NCBI GenBank assembly: GCA_964498065.1
Contig: CAZCFZ010000039.1
Coordinates: 1 to 35,976 of the forward strand
Source of the DNA: FEN-1297 sp964498065
Lineage (GTDB): Bacteria; Bacteroidota; Ignavibacteria; Ignavibacteriales; Ignavibacteriaceae
Length of the DNA: 35,976 bases
Reading direction: 5' to 3'
This document shows positions 24,416 to 33,248 of the stretch, piece after piece. A model generated the notes under the pieces. That model had not been told where the DNA came from. It searched no databases and saw only the letters and a program-made list of their open reading frames with translations. Positions within the stretch are counted from its first letter, which is position 1; the number at the start of each line of letters is the position of its first letter. The position numbers were made by a program, and so were the translations under genes.

Positions 24416-26398
24416 ATGAAAAGAATATTTACCTCTATCGTGGGAATAATTTTTTTATACCAGATTTTCACAGTCTCATTAGCTCAGCAGGAAAATGGCT
24501 ATGATCCTCACAAAGTTTTTGATCCGATGTTCGATAATCAGCCCGGCACAATATACCGCAGCGGAGATGGACAACCGGGACCCGGATATTGGCAAAACAG
24601 ATCCGATTATAAAATTTCTGTAAAATTGGATGAAGTAAATAATACAATTAGCGGAGAAGATCAGATTACTTATACTAACAATAGTCCGGACAATTTATCT
24701 TATGTCTGGCTCCAGCTGGATCAAAATAGATTTAAAGACAGCTCCAGAAGTGCGTTAACTTCTGCGCCTTTCTCTAATAGAAATAATTTTAACGGCGGTT
24801 ATAATATCAAATCTGTTCAGATCGTTTTACACGGGGAAAAAATTAATGCCGACTACTTAATTACAGATACTAGAATGCAGATTAAATTACCCGGCTATCT
24901 TAAGGCAAAAGGCGACAAGTTAAAAATTATTATTGAGTATTCATTTAAAATTGCACCAAAAAATATGGGCAGATCAGGTTATATGAATACAAAGAACGGA
25001 AAGATATATGATATTGCCCAATGGTATCCGAGGATGGCTGTATACGATGATTTAATCGGCTGGAATAATTTACCTTTCCTGGGTGCCGGTGAGTTTTATC
25101 TGGATTATGGAAACTTTGACTATACTGTCAACGTACCATGGAATATGATTGTTGTTGGTTCCGGGGAATTATTAAATCCGAGACAAGTTTTAACTTCTCA
25201 TGAAATCGATCAGCTGAATAAAGCAAGACACAGCGATAAAACAGTATTTATTCGTAACGAATCTGAAATTAATAATCCATCTTCGCGACCTATTCACTCG
25301 GGAAGATTAACATGGCACTTTAAAATGGATAATGCTAGAGACGTCTCCTGGGCAGCTTCAAAAGCATTTATCTGGGATGCAGCGAGGATTAATTTGCCTG
25401 ATGGAAAGAAATCATTAGCAATGTCTGTTTATCCTGTTGAAAGCCAGGGTGATTCTGCATGGAGCAGAGCTACCGAATATTTAAAAAGAAGCGTGGAAAT
25501 ATTTTCAAAGCACTGGTATGTATATCCCTATCCAAACGCTGTTAATGTCGGCGGCCCCGTAGGAGGCATGGAGTACCCCGGGATAGTATTTTGCAGCTGG
25601 CGAGCAAAACGTAAAGTCCTTTGGATGGTAACCAACCATGAAATCGGGCATACATGGTTTCCGATGATAGTTGGTTCCGATGAAAGAGAAAATGCCTGGA
25701 TGGATGAAGGATTTAATACTTTCATTGACATTTATAGTTATAAATATTTTAATAACAGGGAATATTATCCTAAAAGAGATGGCGAGTATGCTCCAAAAGG
25801 AGGAAATCCCGCCAGAGAAATAGTTCCGTTTCTTTTAAGTAAGAACTCTCAGCCGATAATATCATACGCCGACGCCATTAAAGGACAGTTTGTACATACG
25901 CTGGAATATTATAAAACTGCTTTAGGACTAATTATGCTTAGAGAAGATGTTCTTGGACATAAACGTTTTGATTATGCTTTTAGAACATACATTAAAAGAT
26001 GGGCATTTAAACATCCTTCGCCACTAGACTTTTTCCGTACTATGAATGATGCATCAGGAGAAAATTTAAACTGGTTCTGGAAAGAATGGTTTGTAAAAAC
26101 TTGGACGCTTGATCAGGCGGTAGAATCTGTTAAGTATATTGATAATGATCCCGCTAAAGGATCTTTAATTACAATTGAGAACAAAAATCAGATGGTAATG
26201 CCGGTTACAGTTGAAGTAAAAGAATCTAACGGGAATAAAGGTTTTGTAAAATTACCTGTCGAAATTTGGGAACGATCCGGAGAGTTTACTTTTAAATATA
26301 ATTCATCCGGTTTAATTGACTCAGTAATTGTTGATCCCGACCATAATCTGCCTGATGTAAATGAATCTAATAATGTCTGGACATCCGGTTCTCAATAA
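24416..26398 (+). CDS. M1-family zinc metallopeptidase, first copy
   Basis: A 660-residue exported aminopeptidase-like protein with a signal peptide (about residues 1-23, cut near SLAQ). The catalytic domain has H408-E409-I-G-H412 and E431, the HEXXH-x18-E zinc site of the M1 family, and GGMEYPG (383-389) at the place of the exopeptidase GXMEN loop; the Asn is replaced by Tyr, as in some M1 branches. The N-terminal beta-sandwich covers about residues 60-260. No T9SS sorting domain is present, so it probably stays periplasmic or outer-membrane associated. A nearly identical-length paralogue follows after 224 bases. The substrate is unknown; peptide scavenging is likely. Confidence 0.92.
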   Translation: MKRIFTSIVGIIFLYQIFTVSLAQQENGYDPHKVFDPMFDNQPGTIYRSGDGQPGPGYWQNRSDYKISVKLDEVNNTISGEDQITYTNNSPDNLSYVWLQLDQNRFKDSSRSALTSAPFSNRNNFNGGYNIKSVQIVLHGEKINADYLITDTRMQIKLPGYLKAKGDKLKIIIEYSFKIAPKNMGRSGYMNTKNGKIYDIAQWYPRMAVYDDLIGWNNLPFLGAGEFYLDYGNFDYTVNVPWNMIVVGSGELLNPRQVLTSHEIDQLNKARHSDKTVFIRNESEINNPSSRPIHSGRLTWHFKMDNARDVSWAASKAFIWDAARINLPDGKKSLAMSVYPVESQGDSAWSRATEYLKRSVEIFSKHWYVYPYPNAVNVGGPVGGMEYPGIVFCSWRAKRKVLWMVTNHEIGHTWFPMIVGSDERENAWMDEGFNTFIDIYSYKYFNNREYYPKRDGEYAPKGGNPAREIVPFLLSKNSQPIISYADAIKGQFVHTLEYYKTALGLIMLREDVLGHKRFDYAFRTYIKRWAFKHPSPLDFFRTMNDASGENLNWFWKEWFVKTWTLDQAVESVKYIDNDPAKGSLITIENKNQMVMPVTVEVKESNGNKGFVKLPVEIWERSGEFTFKYNSSGLIDSVIVDPDHNLPDVNESNNVWTSGSQ

Positions 26399-26622
26399 TT
26401 GGACAAATTTTGAAATTTAATTTTATAAGAATAACGTAAAAATTAATATCTGGTTTTACAAAAAAGTTTTTAAATTATAAAATCAACTTTTATTTATGAA
26501 TGTATGTAATTTTTATAACTGCTTATTTAATCCATCAACATGACATTTTCTGAATTAATATGCCCTTAATTTTTGCATATCCAATAATAATATTATCTCA
26601 TAATTCCATTCGGTGAATAACT

Positions 26623-28602
26623 ATGAAAACAAAATTCTCCTTCTTTTTAATTCTTTCACTAATTATTTATTTTGGCGGCAGCAGTTTTGCACAGAAAAAT
26701 ATTAAGTATAATCCCCAGAAAGTTTTTGATCCTAATTTTTTAAGCGCCCCCGGAACTGTTTATAGAAGCGGCAGCGGCGCTCCCGGTCCCGAATATTGGA
26801 AAAACGAAGCGGATTATAAAATTGACGCTTCGCTTGATACCGCTGCAAAAAGTATTTCAGGAAATGTTCTAATTACATATACCAATAACAGCCCGAACAA
26901 ACTATCCTATTTATGGCTCCAACTGGATCAAAATCTTTTTAAAAAGGATTCCCGCGGAACATTGACTACTCCGGTCGGCGGTTATAGATTCGGCGGTAGA
27001 AGTTATACAAACGGTTATGATTTAAAATCGGTAAAAATTATTCAGGATGGAAATACTACAAATGCAGACTATTTGGTTACGGATACAAGAATGCAGATAT
27101 TTTTACCAAAACCTTTAGAACCAAAAGGAGGTAAAATAGGAATTGATATGCAATATAGTTTCACAATTCCTCAATACGGATCAGACCGAATGGGTTATTT
27201 AAATACAAAGTATGGCACCATATACGAAATAGCTCAATGGTACCCAAGGATGGAAGTATATGATGATATTATCGGATGGAATACACTCCCCTATTTAGGA
27301 GCCGGGGAATTTTATTTAGATTACGGAAATTTTGATTTTAATATTACAGTACCTTCAAATCAAATAGTGGTTGCTTCAGGTAAATTACAAAATCCTGAAG
27401 ATGTCTTAACTAAAACAGAATTAAATAGATTGGATAAAGCCTCTAAAAGTGATAGTACAATATATATCATTAATCCGACGGAAATAAATAAACCTGAAAC
27501 GCGTCCCGTTCAAAATAGAGATCTTACTTGGCATTTTAAAATGGAAAATTCACGTGATGTTTCATGGGCATGTTCAAATGCTTTTATTTGGGATGCTGCC
27601 GAAGCTCATCTTACAAATGGGAAATCTGTTCTTTGTATGTCGGTTTACCCCAAAGAATCTTCATCTGATTCCGCATGGGGAAAATCTACAGAATTTGTAA
27701 AAAGTACAATAGAAACCAACTCAAAAATGTGGTATGAATATCCATATCCATCAATGGTAAATGTTGCCGGCATTGTTCATGGTATGGAATATCCCGGTAT
27801 TGTTTTCTGCGGCTGGAAATATAAATTCAGAGGGCTATGGGCTGTAACTACGCATGAAGTTGGACATACATGGTTTCCAATGATTGTAGGTTCGGATGAA
27901 AGAGAATATGCATGGATGGATGAAGGGTTTAATACATTTATTAATATTTATTCCACACTGGCATATAATCACGGAGAATTTAAACCGATGGGAGATAATG
28001 CAAGAATGATAGTACCTTTTCTGACACAAAAAAATATCGATCCGATTATGACTTACCCTGATGATTTCCCATCAAGAGAATTGGGACTGCAAGCGTATTT
28101 TAAACCGGCTTTAGGATTATATTTATTAAGAAATTATATATTGACTCCTAAAAGATTTGATTTTGCTTTTAGAACCTACATTAAGCGATGGGCTTATAAA
28201 CATCCTACACCAAAAGACTTTTTTAGAACTATGAATGACGCAGCCGGTGAAGATTTAGATTGGTTCTGGAAAGAATGGTTTTATAAAAACTGGACATTAG
28301 ATCAGGCAGTAAAAGCCGTTAAATATGTTGATAATGACACTTCGAAAGGAGTTTTAATCACAATTGAAAATAAGAATCAAATGGTAATGCCCGTTACTAT
28401 TGAGGTAAAAGAAAAAAACGGACATTCCGGTATTGTAAATCTGCCGGTAGAAATATGGCAGCGAAGCGGTGAATGGACTTTTAAATATAATTCCACAAGT
28501 ATGATCGATTCTGTAATTATTGATCCTGATAATAAATTACCTGATGTAGATCCTTCAAATAATGTTTGGACATCAGGATCAAAAATGAAAGCATCAAATT
28601 GA
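26623..28602 (+). CDS. M1-family zinc metallopeptidase, second copy
   Basis: A 659-residue exported M1-type peptidase with a signal peptide (residues 1-23, cut near SFAQ). The zinc site is H411-E412-V-G-H415 with E434. The exopeptidase loop reads HGMEYPG (386-392), with H386 replacing the first Gly of the copy upstream. Most of the length aligns with the first copy, including YDIAQWYPRM/YEIAQWYPRM and the C-terminal DNNVWTSGS-like end, so the two arose by tandem duplication and have since diverged in loops (for example, a shorter segment around residues 445-470 here). It may differ in peptide preference. It probably has its own promoter in the 224-base gap. It is followed by a MITE-like element. 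Confidence 0.92.
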   Translation: MKTKFSFFLILSLIIYFGGSSFAQKNIKYNPQKVFDPNFLSAPGTVYRSGSGAPGPEYWKNEADYKIDASLDTAAKSISGNVLITYTNNSPNKLSYLWLQLDQNLFKKDSRGTLTTPVGGYRFGGRSYTNGYDLKSVKIIQDGNTTNADYLVTDTRMQIFLPKPLEPKGGKIGIDMQYSFTIPQYGSDRMGYLNTKYGTIYEIAQWYPRMEVYDDIIGWNTLPYLGAGEFYLDYGNFDFNITVPSNQIVVASGKLQNPEDVLTKTELNRLDKASKSDSTIYIINPTEINKPETRPVQNRDLTWHFKMENSRDVSWACSNAFIWDAAEAHLTNGKSVLCMSVYPKESSSDSAWGKSTEFVKSTIETNSKMWYEYPYPSMVNVAGIVHGMEYPGIVFCGWKYKFRGLWAVTTHEVGHTWFPMIVGSDEREYAWMDEGFNTFINIYSTLAYNHGEFKPMGDNARMIVPFLTQKNIDPIMTYPDDFPSRELGLQAYFKPALGLYLLRNYILTPKRFDFAFRTYIKRWAYKHPTPKDFFRTMNDAAGEDLDWFWKEWFYKNWTLDQAVKAVKYVDNDTSKGVLITIENKNQMVMPVTIEVKEKNGHSGIVNLPVEIWQRSGEWTFKYNSTSMIDSVIIDPDNKLPDVDPSNNVWTSGSKMKASN

Positions 28603-29244
28603 TTATTACTTAAGATATTTAAATTGTACACAATTTTTAATTAGAGGCTGTCTCAAAAGAGGGTATTTGTCATGCTGAACTTTGCCAAAGGCATTCCTTT
28701 GGAAGATTCAGCATCACTTTTTAGTAGTTATTCGAGTTTTTAGATTCCGGGTCAAGCCTGGAATGACAGTTTTGAGACAATCTCTATTGCTTACTCTCAT
28801 TTTTAGAGAATTAATCGCTTTCAATTCTATTATTAGGATTTATTTTTAAACCATTCTCATTAATTCTATACTCATTAATTATCATTTCTATTAAATGTCA
28901 ACCGGTAAATTGTATTGAATTAGATTTATTTGGAAGCTTTATAAAAGTTTTAAACAATGATAAATCCGCATTTTATAATGCAGTGAAAGTTAAAGTAAAA
29001 ATTACGTGTATTTACATGGATATTGATGGCTTAAATTCCGAACTATTTAATTTTACCATAAATAGATTAAAAATTTAATTCAACTTTTTTCCATAAAAAA
29101 TTGACTTTTAATCAATATTGAGCAAAATTAAATGTAAAAATAGCGTTTTCGCTTTTTTCATTTTGAATTCTAAATATTTATATTTGTATTAAAGGTAATA
29201 ATTTAGGTATTTATCATTTTATATCAAGCAAATGAAGGCAAATC
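28603..29244. other. Long gap with MITE-like element
   Basis: A 642-base region. The left part holds the inverted-repeat element at 28642-28786. The right part is AT-rich, with an open frame without any start codon at 28815-29078 that may be a gene remnant or chance. The promoter of the hybrid kinase must lie in the last 150 bases; TATATTTG at 29179-29186 resembles the Bacteroidota -7 box, but the matching -33 box was not found. Confidence 0.5.
28642..28786. mobile_element. MITE-like element with 17-base terminal inverted repeats
   Basis: Termini tagaggctgtctcaaaa (28642-28658) and ttttgagacaatctcta (28770-28786) match at 15 of 17 positions when one is reversed. The 145-base interior has no coding capacity but has two more hairpins: atgctgaa / ttcagcat (28672-28679 with 28707-28714) enclosing ccaaagg / cctttgg, and attccggg / cctggaat (28744-28751 with 28757-28764). 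This nested design is typical of non-autonomous miniature elements; a TA target duplication at the ends is possible. No transposase is in the window, so the parent family is not known. Confidence 0.65.
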
Positions 29245-31602
29245 ATGCAAAGTTCTAAAATCGATTTCTTAACTAAGTATAATAATTTGCTTAAACTTGC
29301 TCTTAGTAAGTCTCAAAACTTTCCTGATAATTTATGCGATTTTTTAATTAGTGAGTATGAGTTTCAGGCAGTTATTTTATTAAAAGTTAAAGAAAACAAC
29401 AGCATGGTTTTACTGGGGAAAGCCGGTGAAGCTAAAAAAAGTTACAATAAAGATTCGATCTATAGTTGTTCAACCTGTAAAGCTGTTAAGGAACGCCTTG
29501 GACCGACAATGTTCAGTACAAATGTCGATTGTGAAATTTTGGCATCGGAATATATTGTTTATGAGGGCTGTTTATTTATTAAACTTAACGGTAATGAAGA
29601 TGCTTTATTAAAAGTTGCGAAAAAAACTCCTTTTATAAATGTAGATCTGGACAATCTTAAATTAATCGGTGAATCAATTGGAAATTTTTTAAACCTATGG
29701 ATGCGGAATAACGGAAGCAGCGGCGCTGCGACCAGTGAGATTATTACAGATATTGCTCATGAACTTAGAACACCTACAAATAGTATAATGGGCTTTGCTT
29801 CACTGCTTAATGAAGATAATCTTACTTCTTCCCAAGCAGAATATGTTTCAACATTAAAAGACAACGCGTTTAACTTATTGTCTTTAATAAATGATCTAAT
29901 TGACCTGGCAAAGATAGATTCCGGGCAGAGTAAAGGAACTTCATCAAACATTGACTTGAAAAATTTCATTGACGAAGTAATAAATATTTTCTCGGATAAA
30001 ATCACAAAGAATAAAGTAGAGTTTATTGTTAATATTGAAAAAAAACTGCCCCCGACTGTAAAATTAGATGCTCAAAAATTAAGATATATATTAATTAATA
30101 TCCTTACTAATTCTCTAAGGTTAACCGAAAGGGGTAAAATTTCTCTATCAATTTCCTCCTCTTCAAACGGAAAATTAGATTTTAGAATTGCAGATTCCAG
30201 TAACGGGATTTCATCAAATAAACTTAAAGATATATTTAAACCGTTTGCATTGACTGAGCTAAGCAATAATCAGGTCGGCAGTTCATCCGGCTTAGGTTTA
30301 ATTTTAACAAAAAAATATATCGAATTCCTTAAAGGTGAAATTTCGGTAACGAGTATGATCGGGAAAGGAACGACCTATAATTTTTCAATCGGCATTGAAC
30401 CGTTATCAGCTATAGAAAAGCAAATTGTCTCGCTGCCGAAATCGGACAAAAGGAATAAAGTCCTGGTAGTTGAAGATGATTACGCAACCTCAAAGCTTTT
30501 GAGCAATTATTTAAACAAATGGGGTTATGTACCGTCGATAGTAAATTCCGCTGAACAAGCAATAAAAGCCATTGACAAAGAAATCTTTCTTGCAGTTCTG
30601 ATGGATATTATTTTACCTGATACCAATGGTTTTGATTTATTGAAAAGAATAAGAGAACATAAAAACGCAAAGAATACACCGGTTATTGTCTGCTCTGTTG
30701 AAGCCGAACAACAAAAAGCATTTTTATTAGGCGCGGTTGAATATTTTGTTAAGCCTATTAAATACAAAAATTTGGTTGAAGTTCTTATGAGTTATAAGCT
30801 CAAAAAAGATTCCAATATTCTAATTGTGGATGATGACGTTCCAACTTTAAATTTGATTAAAGAAACTATAGATCAGGCAGGATATAATTCAATAGCAGAA
30901 TCACACCCGGCAAAAGTTATTAAAATACTGGATTCGCTGCAATTGGACATAGCTATTATAGATTTAGATATGCCTGAAATAAACGGATTTGATCTGATAA
31001 AAATAATAAAATCAAAACCAAATTTTGCAAAATTACCTATTGTTATTTACACAGGGAAAGAAAACTATAAAGATGATCTAAAGAAAATTGACGGGCTGTT
31101 TGCGGATCTTTTGGAAAAAAGAAGTACTAATATAGAAGAACTTTCCGATACTATTACTCAAATGATTAATAGTTTTGATGAACCGTCGACTCCGGAAGAA
31201 GTATATAAACAAAAAGAAGGCGTAAAAATATTATTAGTCGAAGATTATAAGCATTCTCAAATTATTGTAACCAGACTACTAAAGAAAAACAACTTTGATT
31301 CAATTGTTGTAGTTGAAAACGGCGCTGAAGCGGTAGAAGCAGTTAAAAGACAGTATTTTGACTTAATTTTGATGGACATGCAAATGCCTGTTATGAACGG
31401 TTTTGAAGCTACGGAGAAAATAAGACAATTACCTAATTATAAAGAAACACCAATTATAGCACTTACGGCTTTCGCAATGAAAGGCGATAGAGAAAAATGT
31501 ATTGAGGCGGGTGCAACAGATTATATACCGAAACCGATTGACAGCCAGGAATTTATTGAGAAAGTAAAATACTATACGGAGAATAAAATCAAAGTTAGTT
31601 AA
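29245..31602 (+). CDS. Hybrid sensor histidine kinase with three receiver domains
   Basis: A 785-residue soluble signalling protein. Residues about 10-155 form a GAF-like sensor with Cys at 31, 75, 78, 96 and 109, including a CxxC pair (YSCSTCKA). The HisKA domain has phospho-acceptor H172 in DIAHELRTPTNS. The ATPase domain has N285/N289 and GSSSGLGL (345-352), but the usual DxGxG is DSSNGI at 317-322, with the first Gly replaced. Three receivers follow: residues 405-515 (D454, K503), 524-635 (D573, K625 not followed by Pro) and 660-775 (D711, T741, K763). No membrane segment or output domain exists, so it must pass phosphate to a separate regulator or HPt protein. The Cys set suggests redox, metal or heme sensing, but this is inference. 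Confidence 0.88.
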   Translation: MQSSKIDFLTKYNNLLKLALSKSQNFPDNLCDFLISEYEFQAVILLKVKENNSMVLLGKAGEAKKSYNKDSIYSCSTCKAVKERLGPTMFSTNVDCEILASEYIVYEGCLFIKLNGNEDALLKVAKKTPFINVDLDNLKLIGESIGNFLNLWMRNNGSSGAATSEIITDIAHELRTPTNSIMGFASLLNEDNLTSSQAEYVSTLKDNAFNLLSLINDLIDLAKIDSGQSKGTSSNIDLKNFIDEVINIFSDKITKNKVEFIVNIEKKLPPTVKLDAQKLRYILINILTNSLRLTERGKISLSISSSSNGKLDFRIADSSNGISSNKLKDIFKPFALTELSNNQVGSSSGLGLILTKKYIEFLKGEISVTSMIGKGTTYNFSIGIEPLSAIEKQIVSLPKSDKRNKVLVVEDDYATSKLLSNYLNKWGYVPSIVNSAEQAIKAIDKEIFLAVLMDIILPDTNGFDLLKRIREHKNAKNTPVIVCSVEAEQQKAFLLGAVEYFVKPIKYKNLVEVLMSYKLKKDSNILIVDDDVPTLNLIKETIDQAGYNSIAESHPAKVIKILDSLQLDIAIIDLDMPEINGFDLIKIIKSKPNFAKLPIVIYTGKENYKDDLKKIDGLFADLLEKRSTNIEELSDTITQMINSFDEPSTPEEVYKQKEGVKILLVEDYKHSQIIVTRLLKKNNFDSIVVVENGAEAVEAVKRQYFDLILMDMQMPVMNGFEATEKIRQLPNYKETPIIALTAFAMKGDREKCIEAGATDYIPKPIDSQEFIEKVKYYTENKIKVS

Positions 31603-31788
31603 ATCTATCTTTGTAAAACTGTAAAAAAATAAAACAAGCTTTGAAATATTTTTAATTCTAATTTTACTATTCCGGCAGACTATTTATTAAAATGGTGTTC
31701 ATAGCCGGAGCACATCTTATTATTTCCAATGAAAAGATAAAACCAGCTTAAATAATTTCTAATGTTTAACTACTAAGTTTTTAAGTTT

Positions 31789-33246
31789 ATGATTAGCGAG
31801 AGACCAAGAGTACGATTTGCACCAAGCCCAACAGGATATTTACATGTCGGCGGTTTGCGTACGGCACTTTATAATTTTTTATTTGCAAAAAGCAAAAACG
31901 GAAAATTCATTTTAAGAATAGAAGATACTGACCGCAGCCGTTATGTTGAAGGAGCTGTTGAAAATTTGATAGATGCACTTAAATGGTGCGGTCTTGAATA
32001 TGACGAAGGGCCTGATATCGGCGGTGATTTTGGTCCTTATATGCAGTCTCAACGCTTGGAGCTTTATCATAAATTTGCTCAAAAACTTATTTCCGAAAAA
32101 AAGGCTTATTATTGTTTTTGTACACCTGAAAGGCTCGATAATCTGCGCAAAGAGCAGCAGCGTCAAAAATTACCCCAGGCAAAATATGATAAGCATTGTT
32201 TCCATTTAACCCAAAATGAAATTGAAAATAATCTATCCGGCAACGTGCCTCACGTTGTAAGATTAAATGTTGAACCGGATCAAAAAATTATTTTTGATGA
32301 TACTGTACGCGGTAAAGTAGAGTTCAATAGTAATAATGTAGATGATCAGGTATTAATAAAAAGCGACGGCTTTCCTACTTACCATCTTGCAAATGTAATT
32401 GACGACCACTTAATGAAAATAAGCCATGTTATTCGCGGTGAAGAATGGCTTTCTTCCACGCCTAAACATATTCTTCTTTACGATTTTTTAGGCTGGGAAA
32501 AGCCGGTTTTTGCACATCTGCCGCTTTTATTAAATCCGGATAAATCAAAATTAAGTAAAAGACAGGGTGATGTGGCTGTTGAGGATTATAAAGCGAAAGG
32601 ATTTTTAAAAGAAGCTTTAATAAATTTTGTTGCATTACTCGGCTGGAATGCGGGTGATGATAAAGAATTTTATTATTTAAATGAATTAATTGAAGCATTC
32701 GACTTGGAGAGGGTTAATAAATCCGGTTCGGTTTTTGATCTTGAAAAATTAAACTGGCTTAATGCCGAACATCTTCGAAAAAAATCAAATGAAGAAATTC
32801 TGCCGATGTTAAAAGATGCTCTCGCAGTTACAGAATTCAAGGATAATAATTATAGCGATAACTATCTTATTCAAGTAATTGATGTGATGAAAGAAAGAGT
32901 GTCTTTTGTTCATGATTATATATTTAAAAGTCCTTACTTTTTTAAAGCACCAAAAGAATATGATCAAAATGCAATTATAAAAAATTGGAAGCCTGAATCA
33001 CCGGATTATCTTAGAAAGTTGGAAGAAAATTTCTCTAAGTTTGAAAGCCCTTCAAAGGAAGATTATGAAAATTCATTAGCAAAAATAGCTGAAGAATTAC
33101 ATGTTGGTAAAGGGAAACTAATTCATCCTCTGCGATTAGCCGTATCGGGTATGAGTACCGGCCCCGGAATGTTTGACATGCTTTATGTCCTCGGAAAAGA
33201 TGAAGTCCTCCGAAGAATTAACCGTGCTTTGGAAAATATCAAATAA
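31789..33246 (+). CDS. gltX: Glutamyl-tRNA synthetase
   Basis: A 485-residue class I aminoacyl-tRNA synthetase that charges tRNA-Glu in the cytosol. The ATP-site signature is RFAPSPTGYLHVGG (residues 9-22, the HIGH equivalent H19-V-G-G) and the second is KLSKRQG (254-260, KMSKS equivalent). A zinc-site pattern is also present: C109, C111, Y133 and C137, as in the E. coli enzyme. Length is typical of a bacterial GluRS. It stands 2 bases from the convergent end of the glutaminyl-tRNA synthetase gene. Having both enzymes suggests tRNA-Gln is charged directly, and GluRS would then be of the discriminating type. Confidence 0.96.
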   Translation: MISERPRVRFAPSPTGYLHVGGLRTALYNFLFAKSKNGKFILRIEDTDRSRYVEGAVENLIDALKWCGLEYDEGPDIGGDFGPYMQSQRLELYHKFAQKLISEKKAYYCFCTPERLDNLRKEQQRQKLPQAKYDKHCFHLTQNEIENNLSGNVPHVVRLNVEPDQKIIFDDTVRGKVEFNSNNVDDQVLIKSDGFPTYHLANVIDDHLMKISHVIRGEEWLSSTPKHILLYDFLGWEKPVFAHLPLLLNPDKSKLSKRQGDVAVEDYKAKGFLKEALINFVALLGWNAGDDKEFYYLNELIEAFDLERVNKSGSVFDLEKLNWLNAEHLRKKSNEEILPMLKDALAVTEFKDNNYSDNYLIQVIDVMKERVSFVHDYIFKSPYFFKAPKEYDQNAIIKNWKPESPDYLRKLEENFSKFESPSKEDYENSLAKIAEELHVGKGKLIHPLRLAVSGMSTGPGMFDMLYVLGKDEVLRRINRALENIK

Positions 33247-33248
33247 AA

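Noticed and set aside
24416..28602. T9SS sorting domain on the M1 peptidases
   Set aside because: Both end in a peptidase-specific DNNVWTSGS-like tail with no NYPNPFNP or KKMILLK-type sequence.
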